DNA from: UBA1479 sp002706405
GTDB taxonomy: Bacteria > Pseudomonadota > Alphaproteobacteria > Rhodospirillales > Casp-alpha2
Assembly: GCA_963972255.1 (NCBI GenBank)
Contig: CAXATO010000005.1
Span: 175,040-239,039, forward strand
Reading direction: 5' to 3'
Length of the DNA: 64,000 bases
The position numbers and the translations under genes were made by a program. The notes below the pieces were generated by a model that searched no databases, was not told the DNA's origin, and saw only the letters and a program-made list of their open reading frames with translations. Positions within the stretch are counted from its first letter, which is position 1, and every line of letters starts with the position of its first letter. This document shows, in pieces, positions 9,277 to 17,012 of the stretch.

Positions 9277-10386
9277 GTGCCGAACACGGAACGCAGACCG
9301 CTCGTGAGGCCCGAATTGGCCACCATCAATCTACGTTCTTTTACCGTTCTGATCGTCGATCAGGACGATGCGCACCGCTGGATGATCCATAACCTTCTGC
9401 AGGCGTTGGGCGTCGGCGAGGTTTTGACGGCCAACAGCAACGACGATGCGCTGAACCTTCTCAAACGGCTGTCGAAGAAAAGCATCACCGAACGGGTCGA
9501 TACCGTCGACTTCATGATCTGCGACATGTTCGAGGAGGTCTTCAATGGCATCGGCATGGTGCGATGGATTCGCATGCATCGGGATTCGCCGAATCGGTTC
9601 CTGCCGGTCATCCTGATGGCCAAGGCATTCGATCCCGAGACCGTCGCCGAAGCCCGGGGGTATGGGGCTACCCAATTCCTGCTCAAGCCGGTCACGGTGG
9701 ATGCCCTGGTCGACCGCATCCTGACCGTCGTCAACCGGCCCCGGCCCTTTGTGTACAACACCGCCTATTTCGGGCCGGACCGTCGCGGCAGCGTCAAAAA
9801 CGTGCCCCAGGAACGCCGGGATCTGGACCGGTCCGATGTGCGCGTCGACCGCTCGCCCCTGGCGACGGCGCTGGAGCGGTTTCCCAATGACAGCGTGATT
9901 CGCATATTCCGCCCCCCCAATCACCTGAAGCGCAAAGCCGGCGGCGGCGATAGCTCCGACGCCCTGTTCACCCAGGGGGCCGTGTTCAAGGCGCAGCAGG
10001 AGCTGGAGCGGTCAAAGAACGAATATGTAGGCTCGGCCCTGGACTATGTGGAGAGCCTGCAGCGGATCATGGCCGAAGCCGGCGACGCATCGGACAAGTC
10101 GGAACATTTCCAGCGCATCTACGGGCTCGCCAAGCAGCTGGGCCTGCAAGGGGAGACGTTCGGCTATCCCTTGGTCTCCATGGTCGGCAATTCGTTGATG
10201 CGTTTCGCCGGAAGTGGCCTGCCCAACAGTGCCTCCAGCATTGAACTGGTCAAGGTGCATATCGATTCCCTGACCGTTATCCTGCGCAGCAATATCGCCG
10301 GCGATGGCGGTGATACGGGGCGCGAACTGGTGTCCAAGCTGCAGGCGGCGATCAAGAAGATCACCCGGTCTGCCGCCGCCGGGTAA
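9277..10386 (+). CDS. Response-regulator receiver protein with unassigned helical C-terminus
   Basis: 369 residues from a GTG start (GTG at 9304 is an alternative; neither has a strong ribosome binding site). Residues about 20-150 form a CheY-like receiver: acidic pair in LIVDQDDA, phosphoacceptor Asp83 (FMICDMFE) and conserved Lys137 (FLLKPV). A linker rich in charged residues (GPDRRGSVKNVPQERRDLDR) follows, then a helical segment (about 230-369) containing AQQELERSKNEYVGSALDYV. I do not recognise this segment as a DNA-binding or enzymatic output domain. It could be a phosphotransfer- or protein-binding output. No kinase gene is adjacent. Confidence 0.75.
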   Translation: MPNTERRPLVRPELATINLRSFTVLIVDQDDAHRWMIHNLLQALGVGEVLTANSNDDALNLLKRLSKKSITERVDTVDFMICDMFEEVFNGIGMVRWIRMHRDSPNRFLPVILMAKAFDPETVAEARGYGATQFLLKPVTVDALVDRILTVVNRPRPFVYNTAYFGPDRRGSVKNVPQERRDLDRSDVRVDRSPLATALERFPNDSVIRIFRPPNHLKRKAGGGDSSDALFTQGAVFKAQQELERSKNEYVGSALDYVESLQRIMAEAGDASDKSEHFQRIYGLAKQLGLQGETFGYPLVSMVGNSLMRFAGSGLPNSASSIELVKVHIDSLTVILRSNIAGDGGDTGRELVSKLQAAIKKITRSAAAG

Positions 10387-10496
10387 GGGTTGGCGAGGCT
10401 GAAAAATATATATTGTTTTGTATGTAATTTTATATTTAAATGGGAGGGCAATTAAGGCCGGATGTGACCGGTTGTCCGAATAGAAGGAAAAAGCCC

Positions 10497-11084
10497 ATGC
10501 AGGCAGCGAAGCCGATATTAAGCCTATGTCACGGTCGAATCATACTGCCCGCAGCTTTGGCGCTTGCCCTGGGGCTGATGCCTGTGCCGGCGGCGGCTGC
10601 CATGACCGGCGAGGGAGCAGCGGAATTCATCCTGCCCGCCGCCGCCGATCAGAACGGTCCCGACGTGACCGCCCAGCCCGTTGCCGAGGTCGAGGAACAA
10701 GAAATGTCGGTGCCGGCCGCCCCCGCCGATCCGGAGGCGCCGGTCGTTACGGCGGCGATCGACGCGGATACGGCGTTTTGGCGGCAGGCCGATGCGTCCA
10801 ACGATCCGGAGAAAGTGAAGATCTATCTGCTGACCTATCCCCAGGGCCGTCACGTGGCGGAAGCCAAGGTCCGATTTCGCGAGTTGCTGAGTGCCTTGTC
10901 GGCACGCCCGGCGCCGTTGCCGCAGCCGCGACCGGTGCGCCTTATCGATGGCCCGCCGCCGATCGTGCACCCAGCCCGGCCCGCGCGCTTGTTCAACGCG
11001 CCGCCGCCGGTCCTGCGCCCGGCGCGGCCCGCACGCTTTTTCGACGGCCCGCCGCCGATCTCGCGCCGGCATCCTGTTCTTTAG
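10497..11084 (+). CDS. Exported protein with proline-rich tandem repeats
   Basis: 195 residues with a Sec signal peptide (hydrophobic ALALALGLMPVPAAAA). The middle part has the sequence AFWRQADASNDPEKVKIYLL followed by TYPQGRHVAEAKVRFREL, which resembles Sel1/caspase-like SH3-adjacent helices seen in secreted proteins but is not diagnostic. The C-terminus carries three 16-residue repeats of type RPxRLxxxPPPxxxPA. The start at 10497 is supported by AAGGAAAAAG. An AT-rich block (10404-10440) just upstream probably contains the promoter. Function unknown; a cell-wall or outer-membrane spacer role is a guess. Confidence 0.65.
   Translation: MQAAKPILSLCHGRIILPAALALALGLMPVPAAAAMTGEGAAEFILPAAADQNGPDVTAQPVAEVEEQEMSVPAAPADPEAPVVTAAIDADTAFWRQADASNDPEKVKIYLLTYPQGRHVAEAKVRFRELLSALSARPAPLPQPRPVRLIDGPPPIVHPARPARLFNAPPPVLRPARPARFFDGPPPISRRHPVL
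10929..11072 (+). repeat. Three 48-bp tandem coding repeats
   Basis: Three consecutive units encode RPVRLIDGPPPIVHPA, RPARLFNAPPPVLRPA and RPARFFDGPPPISRRH. The unit length is exactly 16 codons, so copy number can change without frameshift. Confidence 0.8.
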
Positions 11085-11162
11085 GCATTTGGCCATGGAC
11101 TTAACCCAACCGTCATCCGGCGTTCATGCCGGGGTCATTCGGTCCCTGTATCTAGCGGGACC

Positions 11163-11759
11163 ATGTTCGCAGCCCCCCGCATCCCCGTCCGTGCCGTGAC
11201 CCAGGACGTTTTGACCGGAACGTTGGTTCTGGTCGTCGGCCCGTCCGGGGCCGGCAAGGACAGTCTGATTGGTGGTGCCCGGCAGGCCTTTGCCGCCGGT
11301 GCCGACGTCGTGTTCCCTCGCCGCGAGATCACCCGCCCGGCCGACGCCGGGATCGAGGATCATACCGCCGTCACGGAAGGCCAGTTTCATGCTCGGCGCG
11401 AGTTGGGCGGTTACCTGCTGTCCTGGGGGGCGCACGGCCTGTGGTACGGCATACCGGCGGAGACCAAGGACGATCTGCTGATCGGCCGCACGGTTGTGGT
11501 CAATGCGTCGCGCGCCGTGATTGATGATGCACGCGGCCGGTTCCAGCGCCTGCGCGTCATTTCGGTAAGCGCCGATGAAAAGACGTTGCGTGCCCGCCTC
11601 GGCGCGCGGGGGCGGGAAACGGATGCGCAGATCGCCCACCGGCTCGAACGGGCCCGGGCCTTCCGTGTTGAAGGCCCGGACGTCATCGCGTTTCCCAATG
11701 ACGGACCGCTCGAGGCGGCGGTCGACCGTTTCAGCCGCATTCTGCGAAACCTGGCCTGA
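11163..11759 (+). CDS. phnN: Ribose 1,5-bisphosphate phosphokinase
   Basis: 198 residues of the guanylate-kinase-like PhnN family, which phosphorylates ribose 1,5-bisphosphate with ATP to give PRPP. A Walker A motif (GPSGAGKDS) lies near residue 27, and the family pattern FPRREITRPAD and YGIPAE in the middle matches PhnN. In most genomes phnN sits with the C-P lyase operon for phosphonate use; no other phn gene is visible within the window, so this is an orphan copy at least locally. The ATG at 11163 has a weak ribosome binding site (GCGGG). Confidence 0.85.
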   Translation: MFAAPRIPVRAVTQDVLTGTLVLVVGPSGAGKDSLIGGARQAFAAGADVVFPRREITRPADAGIEDHTAVTEGQFHARRELGGYLLSWGAHGLWYGIPAETKDDLLIGRTVVVNASRAVIDDARGRFQRLRVISVSADEKTLRARLGARGRETDAQIAHRLERARAFRVEGPDVIAFPNDGPLEAAVDRFSRILRNLA

Positions 11760-11775
11760 GGCCGGCTTGCCTGCG

Positions 11776-12276
11776 TCAACGCAGAGCCATGACCTCGACC
11801 CGGCGGCTGCCGTCGAACCACAACCAACTGGGTGCCGTGTCGCCGAAGGCTTCCGCCCGAGACGATACGGATAGGTTCTCCGGTGCGACGCCGGCGCCGA
11901 TCAGGCGCGCGGCCACGGCTCGGGCGCGGTTCATGGCCAAACGGTCATTCAGGTCCGCGGGACCCCGCTTGTCGGCCTGACCCACGACGCAGATCGTCGT
12001 CCCGGACGGAAGGGTGTCCGCAAAGGCGCGGATTTCGGCTTCCTTGTCGGCGGGGACGGCGGCGCTGGCGGTCTTGAACCCGGTCACGATCAGGGGGATG
12101 GATTGACCATATCCGGTGGCCGCATCGCAGGCCGCATCATAGGGCTCAGCCGCGCGGGCCGCGCCCGCGGCAAGCATCGCCGTGGCAAACAATCCGGCGG
12201 CCGTCAGGCCGGCGGCGAGCAGGCCGGTGGCGATCAGGCCCGCGGACGGGCGGGGGTCGGAAATGCTGTTGGGCAT
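11776..12276 (-). CDS. OmpA-family exported protein
   Basis: 166 residues. An unusually long, repetitive hydrophobic leader (ATGLLAAGLTAAGLF and ATAMLAAGAARAA) precedes a compact OmpA-like C-terminal domain of about 100 residues. It contains ICVVGQADKRGPADLNDRLA and NRARAVAARLIGAGV, where the Asp and Arg typically contact peptidoglycan. Two cysteines in the mature part (DAACDAA, TTICVV) could form a disulfide. The ATG at 12276 follows AGGAGAG. It probably resides in the periplasm, anchored to the wall; there is no beta-barrel domain. Confidence 0.75.
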   Translation of the reverse strand: MPNSISDPRPSAGLIATGLLAAGLTAAGLFATAMLAAGAARAAEPYDAACDAATGYGQSIPLIVTGFKTASAAVPADKEAEIRAFADTLPSGTTICVVGQADKRGPADLNDRLAMNRARAVAARLIGAGVAPENLSVSSRAEAFGDTAPSWLWFDGSRRVEVMALR

Positions 12277-12346
12277 GGTTCTCTCCTGTACCGGGTTGAT
12301 CCGATGACAAGAGGTATCGCCCCCAAACAGGGCCTTTGTGGGCAGG

Positions 12347-12360
12347 AAATGGGACCATTT
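12347..12360. promoter_or_regulatory. Short perfect inverted repeat upstream of the OmpA-like gene
   Basis: AAATGG-GA-CCATTT, a 14-bp inverted repeat 71 bases before the OmpA-like start codon. It is a possible operator; no regulator is assigned. Confidence 0.25.
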
Positions 12361-12400
12361 GGTGTTGCCGCTGCCTTATTTCGGCGGGGCGGCGGACGGC

Positions 12401-13063
12401 TCACCGTTTGCGTGCCAGGGTCAATCCATCGGCCACGGACAGCAGGGAGACCGTGACCCGGTCGTCATCCTTCAGGCCCGCGTTGAAGGCGCGGATCGCC
12501 TTGGTGTCCACGGTGTCGTCCGAAGGATCGATGACCCGCCCGTTCCACAACACGTTGTCGACGGCGACGAGGCCGCCCGGGCGGAGCAACGTCAGGCAGC
12601 GGTCGAAATAGGTCTGGTAGTTTTCCTTGTCGGCGTCGATGAACGCCATGTCGAAGGTGCCGGCGCGGCCCTCGCTTATCAGGGCGTCCAGGGTTTCGAC
12701 GGCGGGCGCCAAGCGCAGGGTGATGCGTTGGTCCACCCCGGCCTCGGCCCAATAGCGGCGGGCGACGGATGTATAGTCTTCGGACACGTCGCAGCATACC
12801 ATCTCACCGTCGTCGGGCAGGGCGAGCGCCATGGCGAGCGAACTGTAGCCGGTGAAGGTGCCGACCTCGATAACCCGCCGCGCCCCCATGAGTTCGACCA
12901 ACAGGCCCAGCAGTTGCCCCTGATCCGGAGAAATCTGCATCCGGGCCTGGGGATGGCTGTCCGTTTCCCGGCGCAGGCGGGCCAGTACCTCGGGCTCGCG
13001 CAGCGTCGTTTGCAGGATGTACTCATAAAGTGCTGGGTCCAGGCCGGTTGTGGATTTCGTCAC
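12401..13063 (-). CDS. Class I SAM-dependent O-methyltransferase (caffeoyl-CoA OMT-like)
   Basis: 220 residues of methyltransferase family 3. The SAM-binding motif is VIEVGTFTGYSSLAMALAL, followed by the acidic motif VCCDVSED. The metal-binding signature FDMAFIDADKENY and LVAVDNVLWNGRV matches the Mg2+-dependent catechol/caffeoyl-CoA O-methyltransferases. It transfers methyl from S-adenosylmethionine to a hydroxyl, substrate unknown. It starts with GTG at 13063 after AAGGAG. It precedes the OmpA-like gene on the same strand with a 124-base gap. Confidence 0.9.
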   Translation of the reverse strand: MTKSTTGLDPALYEYILQTTLREPEVLARLRRETDSHPQARMQISPDQGQLLGLLVELMGARRVIEVGTFTGYSSLAMALALPDDGEMVCCDVSEDYTSVARRYWAEAGVDQRITLRLAPAVETLDALISEGRAGTFDMAFIDADKENYQTYFDRCLTLLRPGGLVAVDNVLWNGRVIDPSDDTVDTKAIRAFNAGLKDDDRVTVSLLSVADGLTLARKR

Positions 13064-13093
13064 GGGGGGCGGCTCCTTCTCGGGTGAATGGTG

Positions 13094-13468
13094 CTAATCG
13101 CCGCGTTCGACGGAAATGGATGCCCCCGCCGGAACGGCGGCCAGGGTCTTCACGTCCTCGACGGCGTCCGCCCAGATATTGCAGGGCGAGGCCAGGCGGC
13201 ATTCGTCGCCTTGCGAAATGGGGGTCGGCCCGAAGCCGATGGCGATGCTGTCGCCGTCGGTCCAGAATGCAATCTCGCCCGGTTGGACGACGGCGCGGGC
13301 ATCGGGCTCGCGGGGCAGGGACACGGGCGCTGAAAAATAAACTTCATCGCCCCAGGTGCTGGCCTGGGAGGTGAAGGGGGCGGCCTCCCAGATCGCGGCG
13401 GCGGTCGGCGTGTCACGCAAAGTCACGGTCAGGGTCACGGCCCCGATAGTCATCTTGATCGTCTTCAT
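13094..13468 (-). CDS. Cyclophilin-like fold protein (TM1367 type)
   Basis: 124 residues matching the small cyclophilin-like family of unknown function (Pfam Cyclophil_like type). It has an N-terminal beta strand pair (KMTIGAVTLTVTLRDTPTAA), then WGDEVYFSAPV, GEIAFWTDGDSIAIGFGPTP and a C-terminal VPAGASISVERG. The proline-isomerase active-site residues of true cyclophilins are not evident. The ATG at 13468 has GGAGGAGG upstream. Same strand as the flanking methyltransferase (30-base gap) and SnoaL-like genes, suggesting a small operon. Confidence 0.75.
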   Translation of the reverse strand: MKTIKMTIGAVTLTVTLRDTPTAAAIWEAAPFTSQASTWGDEVYFSAPVSLPREPDARAVVQPGEIAFWTDGDSIAIGFGPTPISQGDECRLASPCNIWADAVEDVKTLAAVPAGASISVERGD

Positions 13469-13551
13469 TGTGTATTAGGCCTCCTCCTCGGAATACCGGT
13501 GTTTGTCCCCACGCAGATTTTTTACCGTATCCGTTGATATTTTCGCACCCC

Positions 13552-13956
13552 CTATTGCAGGGTCGGGTCCGTGTCCTCCTGATCGGCGGCGGCCTGATCC
13601 TGGCAGGGGGCCGCCTGATGATGGACCATGCGCCAGACGGCCCCCTTTCGCACGAATACGTTCGTCGTGGTCAGCAATGTCCCCGGCATGCGTTCGAACC
13701 CGATCACGTAGGCCGTGTCGCCCTGGGAATAGGCCCGGGCGCCGACGCAGCGAATCTCCGCCGTTTCTCCGGAAGACAGGATCGAAGTCCAACTGTCCAT
13801 CACCTCCTGCTGGCCGGCCAAGGGGGGCCAGCCGGGATGAATGCAGGTGATGTCCCGGTCGTCGGCCCAGACCGCGCGCATTTGCTCGATGCTGCCGCCG
13901 GCGAAGGCGGCATAGAAGGTGTCGTTGGCGAACAGGATTGCTTCCCTGTCTGACAT
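13552..13956 (-). CDS. SnoaL/NTF2-like fold protein
   Basis: 134 residues with the cone-shaped NTF2-like fold pattern: an N-terminal helix (ILFANDTFYAAFAGGSIEQM), WADDRDITCIHPGW, then strands AYVIGFERM and WRMVHHQAAPC. This is the SnoaL/DUF4440 group, whose members are either small enzymes or ligand-binding proteins. Catalytic function cannot be assigned. The tail (QDQAAADQEDTDPTLQ) is polar and probably disordered. It is the first gene of a leftward run with the cyclophilin-like and O-methyltransferase genes. Confidence 0.75.
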   Translation of the reverse strand: MSDREAILFANDTFYAAFAGGSIEQMRAVWADDRDITCIHPGWPPLAGQQEVMDSWTSILSSGETAEIRCVGARAYSQGDTAYVIGFERMPGTLLTTTNVFVRKGAVWRMVHHQAAPCQDQAAADQEDTDPTLQ

Positions 13957-14145
13957 GCTTGGATATCCCCCGTTTTCCGTGCCCGCCTTCCCGAACCTCT
14001 GCAGATGTCAGAAAGACAGGAGCAACGGAATGATCCTATTCAGCGCCCGATCGGCCAAAATTCTGGCCGCCGGCCCGGTCGTCCTTGAAAATGGGGGCAA
14101 TTGCCCGTCGCATCAACGACGAACCTTTTCCTGAAGGAACCGACC

Positions 14146-15114
14146 ATGGCCGACACTCCTGAGACGCAAGATGATCGCAAGGCCCAGATCGAGGACGCCA
14201 AAACGGGTCTGCCGCTTGACCTGATGACGGCGGTGCCGGGATTGAACCCGCGCGACATGTCCGTGTTGATCGTCGGTGGCCTGGGCAAGGGGATAACCCT
14301 GAATGCGGGCGTCGATAACGGTGACGGCACGGCGACCCTGCTGGAACACGACCTGACCGTTCCCGGCGGCCTGCGCATGCGCTTTCCCCCGGGGGCCAGC
14401 GGGCCGCATGCCTTCGCCGTGACGGTGATTTCCAGCGACGGGCATGTGCGCACGGGCAGCCTGACGGTGGAGCCGGGCCTGGCGGCACTGGAATCGGGGC
14501 TGCGTTTTTCCATCGAGGCGCCGGTGGTTCTGGACGACAGCGGACGCGTCGGGTTTCCCGTCGCGATTTCCTTCGCCCGCGGCATGGGAAAAATGGTCGG
14601 TGACATCACCCTGTCGCTGGCCGGCGTGCCGGCGGGGGGGCATCTGACCGGGGGTGTCCGGGACGGCGATGGCGACAGTCCCTGGCGGATGAAGATGGAT
14701 GATTTGCGGGATCTCAGCCTGATCGTGCCGGATGGCCAGGGGGCGTTCGACGTGGAGCTGACCGTTGACGTGCGCGGGCAATCGGGCGGGCGCCTGAAAT
14801 TGACGCGCCAGGCTCGCGTCGTGCCGCCAGGCGCGTGTGCGCAGGAAATGCCGCCGGCGGCCGCGCCGCCCACCGGGCCGAAATCGGCCAAAGCCGCCCC
14901 CCCGCCGCAGGTGAGCGACTGGCTGACGGGCAATGGGATATTCACCTTTGCCTCGGGCCATGGCGGCGATTTGTTCGAAGGCGGTTATGGCTGGACGGAC
15001 CCGGCGGATGCGGCCGACGTCGCGCCGCCGCGTCGTTCCGACGGCAGCGCGGGGGACCTGCGCCTGTTGGCAGGCGGGCCGGTCATCGACGGACCGGATC
15101 CGATCGTTTGGTAG
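14146..15114 (+). CDS. Ig/cadherin-like repeat protein without export signal
   Basis: 322 residues from ATG 14146 (GAAGGAACC upstream). Two imperfect beta-sandwich units are seen. The first, about residues 28-110, has NPRDMSVLIVGGLGKGITL and DNGDGTATLLEHDL. The second, about 117-225, has FPVAISFARGMGKMVGDITL, GVRDGDGDSPWRMK and DGQGAFDVELTVDV. This resembles the repeats of large RTX/VCBS-type surface proteins, but there is no nonapeptide calcium repeat and no N-terminal signal peptide. The C-terminal part is Pro/Ala/Gly/Asp-rich. A type I secretion substrate fragment or a structural cytosolic protein are both possible. Confidence 0.6.
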   Translation: MADTPETQDDRKAQIEDAKTGLPLDLMTAVPGLNPRDMSVLIVGGLGKGITLNAGVDNGDGTATLLEHDLTVPGGLRMRFPPGASGPHAFAVTVISSDGHVRTGSLTVEPGLAALESGLRFSIEAPVVLDDSGRVGFPVAISFARGMGKMVGDITLSLAGVPAGGHLTGGVRDGDGDSPWRMKMDDLRDLSLIVPDGQGAFDVELTVDVRGQSGGRLKLTRQARVVPPGACAQEMPPAAAPPTGPKSAKAAPPPQVSDWLTGNGIFTFASGHGGDLFEGGYGWTDPADAADVAPPRRSDGSAGDLRLLAGGPVIDGPDPIVW

Positions 15115-15122
15115 GGGGAAAG

Positions 15123-15359
15123 TCAGTTGGCGCGCAGGTCGGGTGGGACGTCCAGGTCTTCGAGGGTGTCCACTTCCAGCATCGCGCGGTAAATCTTGGC
15201 GACCAGGGCTTCGTTGATCCCGCCGGTGCGGGCACCGGCTTGAATCATGGCGGGCGACGGCTGTATCGGCACGAATTTGACCCCGTGTTCGGCCATTCCT
15301 TCCAGTTCGTCCAGCGCCAATTCCAGGTTTGACGACGGTTGCAGCGTCTTGGATCCCAT
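15123..15359 (-). CDS. Small protein of unknown function (78 aa)
   Basis: 78 residues (MGSKTLQPSSNLELALDEL at the start, LEVDTLEDLDVPPDLRAN at the end). It is acidic, with no membrane segment or metal motif. The ATG at 15359 follows AAAGGGAC at good spacing. It is convergent with the Ig-like repeat gene, eight bases apart. No family is recognised. Confidence 0.55.
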   Translation of the reverse strand: MGSKTLQPSSNLELALDELEGMAEHGVKFVPIQPSPAMIQAGARTGGINEALVAKIYRAMLEVDTLEDLDVPPDLRAN

Positions 15360-15452
15360 AGTTGTCCCTTTGGTGCGTCAAGGTTGCTTGTTTTTGAATT
15401 CCACACGAATTCGGAATGAAATACGCAATCGCCGTGCCAATCTGCCGCCCCC

Positions 15453-15472
15453 TGGTCGTCGGTCACCGACCA
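15453..15472. promoter_or_regulatory. Nested inverted repeat upstream of DUF952-pyrD
   Basis: TGGTCG-TCGGTCAC-CGACCA, with an inner TCGGT/ACCGA pairing. It lies in the 213-base gap between two divergent genes. It may be an operator or leader hairpin; no gene is seen in this gap. Confidence 0.25.
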
Positions 15473-15572
15473 AAGGCTTCCCCCGTTGCCCGGTTCCCTC
15501 GGGCGCCGATGTGCTCTAATCTCCCGGCCGAACCGCCGCACCGCCCCGCCCAATTTCACAATCGAACCCGCC

Positions 15573-15944
15573 ATGAACACCAACGATTCCGCCATTTACC
15601 ACATGTGTCGCCAGGACGAATGGGCCGCTGCCGAACAGGCCGGCGCCTACGCCGGATCATCCCAAGACATTGCCGACGGATTCATCCATTTTTCGACGGC
15701 GGCGCAGGTCGTGCAAAGTGCCGCCAAGCACCGGGCCGGTCAGTCGGGGATTGTCCTTTTGCGTGTCGATCCGAGAAAACTGGGCGATGCCCTGAAATGG
15801 GAAGAATCGCGGGGCGGCCAGTTGTTCCCGCATCTATACGGGCCGTTGCCCGTGGCGGCGGTGATCGCGGTCTACGATTTGCCGCTTGATGCCGCCGGCC
15901 GTCACCGCTTTCCAACCGAATTGAACCTGCAGGATGCCTCCTAG
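15573..15944 (+). CDS. DUF952 family protein
   Basis: 123 residues of the DUF952 family. Signatures are IYHMCRQDEWAAAEQAGAY, DGFIHFSTAAQV and LLRVDPRKLG, with LFPHLYGPLPVAAVI near the end. The fold resembles ADP-ribosyltransferase-like or glutathione-transferase-associated small proteins, but no activity is established. The ATG at 15573 is chosen from family alignment. Its stop codon abuts the pyrD start codon directly, so the two genes are almost certainly translated from one message. Confidence 0.85.
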   Translation: MNTNDSAIYHMCRQDEWAAAEQAGAYAGSSQDIADGFIHFSTAAQVVQSAAKHRAGQSGIVLLRVDPRKLGDALKWEESRGGQLFPHLYGPLPVAAVIAVYDLPLDAAGRHRFPTELNLQDAS

Positions 15945-17006
15945 ATGACCCTCGCCGAACGAATGATGCCGGCGCTTCGCTGCCTGGACCCGGAAACGGC
16001 CCATTCCCTGGCGCTGATGGCGCTGTCCTGGGGGCTGGCACCGCCGGTTGCGGAGACGCCGCGCCCGATCCTCAAAACCCGCGTCTGGGGGCTGGGTTTC
16101 GTCAATCCCGTGGGCCTGGCCGCCGGGTTCGACAAGGACGGCCGTGTCCCGCGGGCGGTGCTCGGGCTGGGCTTCGGGTTTACCGAAGTTGGCAGCGTCA
16201 CCCCCAAACCACAGCCGGGCAATCCCAAGCCGCGCCTGTTCCGCCTGACCGAAGACCGTGCCGTGATCAACCGCATGGGGTTCAACAACGGCGGTCATGA
16301 CGCCATGGCGACGCGTTTGGCAAAGTTCCGCGCCGGGCCGATGGGGCAGGGTATCGCCGGCGTTAATCTGGGCCGCAATAAGGATTCGAGCGACGAAGTG
16401 CGGGACTATGTTTTGGGCGTCGAACGCCTGGGCGCCCTGGCGAGCTATCTGGTGGTCAACGTGTCGTCCCCCAACACGCCGGGGCTGCGCACCCTGCAGG
16501 ACCGGGGGCCGCTGACGGCGCTGTTGACGGCGGTGAAGGCGGCGCGCGACGGACTGGCGAACCGGCCGCCGCTGTTGGTCAAGATCGCGCCCGATCTGGC
16601 CAGCGCCGATCTGGAGGATATCGCCGCCGTCGCCGCCGACGTGGGCATTGACGGCATCATCGCGACCAATACGACGATCACCCGCCCGGCCGGTCTTCGC
16701 GATCAGCAGAAGGGGCAGATCGGCGGCCTGTCCGGGGCGCCGTTGAAGACCATGGCCAAGGACGTGATTTCCGACCTGTACCAGCTTGTCGACCGCGACA
16801 TCCCGCTGATCGGGGTCGGCGGCATCGCGTCGGGGGCGGACGCCTATGCCCGCATCCGCGCGGGGGCCTCGCTGGTTCAGGTCTATTCGGCGCTGGTCTT
16901 TGAGGGCCCGTATCTGGCGGCGCGTATCACGGCGGAATTGGCCGACCTTCTTGAACGGGATGGATTCAAATCCGTCGCCGCCGCCGTCGGTGCCGATCAC
17001 CGCTGA
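15945..17006 (+). CDS. pyrD: Dihydroorotate dehydrogenase (quinone), class 2
   Basis: 353 residues. The enzyme oxidises dihydroorotate to orotate in pyrimidine synthesis and passes electrons through FMN to membrane quinone. The class 2 N-terminal helical extension (residues 1-40) and the signatures GLAAGFDKDG, NRMGFNNGG and VNVSSPNTPGLR are visible; the second Ser of NVSSPNTPG is the class 2 catalytic base. FMN phosphate-binding residues lie in IGVGGIASGADAY. The start ATG follows the DUF952 stop immediately. Confidence 0.95.
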   Translation: MTLAERMMPALRCLDPETAHSLALMALSWGLAPPVAETPRPILKTRVWGLGFVNPVGLAAGFDKDGRVPRAVLGLGFGFTEVGSVTPKPQPGNPKPRLFRLTEDRAVINRMGFNNGGHDAMATRLAKFRAGPMGQGIAGVNLGRNKDSSDEVRDYVLGVERLGALASYLVVNVSSPNTPGLRTLQDRGPLTALLTAVKAARDGLANRPPLLVKIAPDLASADLEDIAAVAADVGIDGIIATNTTITRPAGLRDQQKGQIGGLSGAPLKTMAKDVISDLYQLVDRDIPLIGVGGIASGADAYARIRAGASLVQVYSALVFEGPYLAARITAELADLLERDGFKSVAAAVGADHR

Positions 17007-17012
17007 TCCGCA

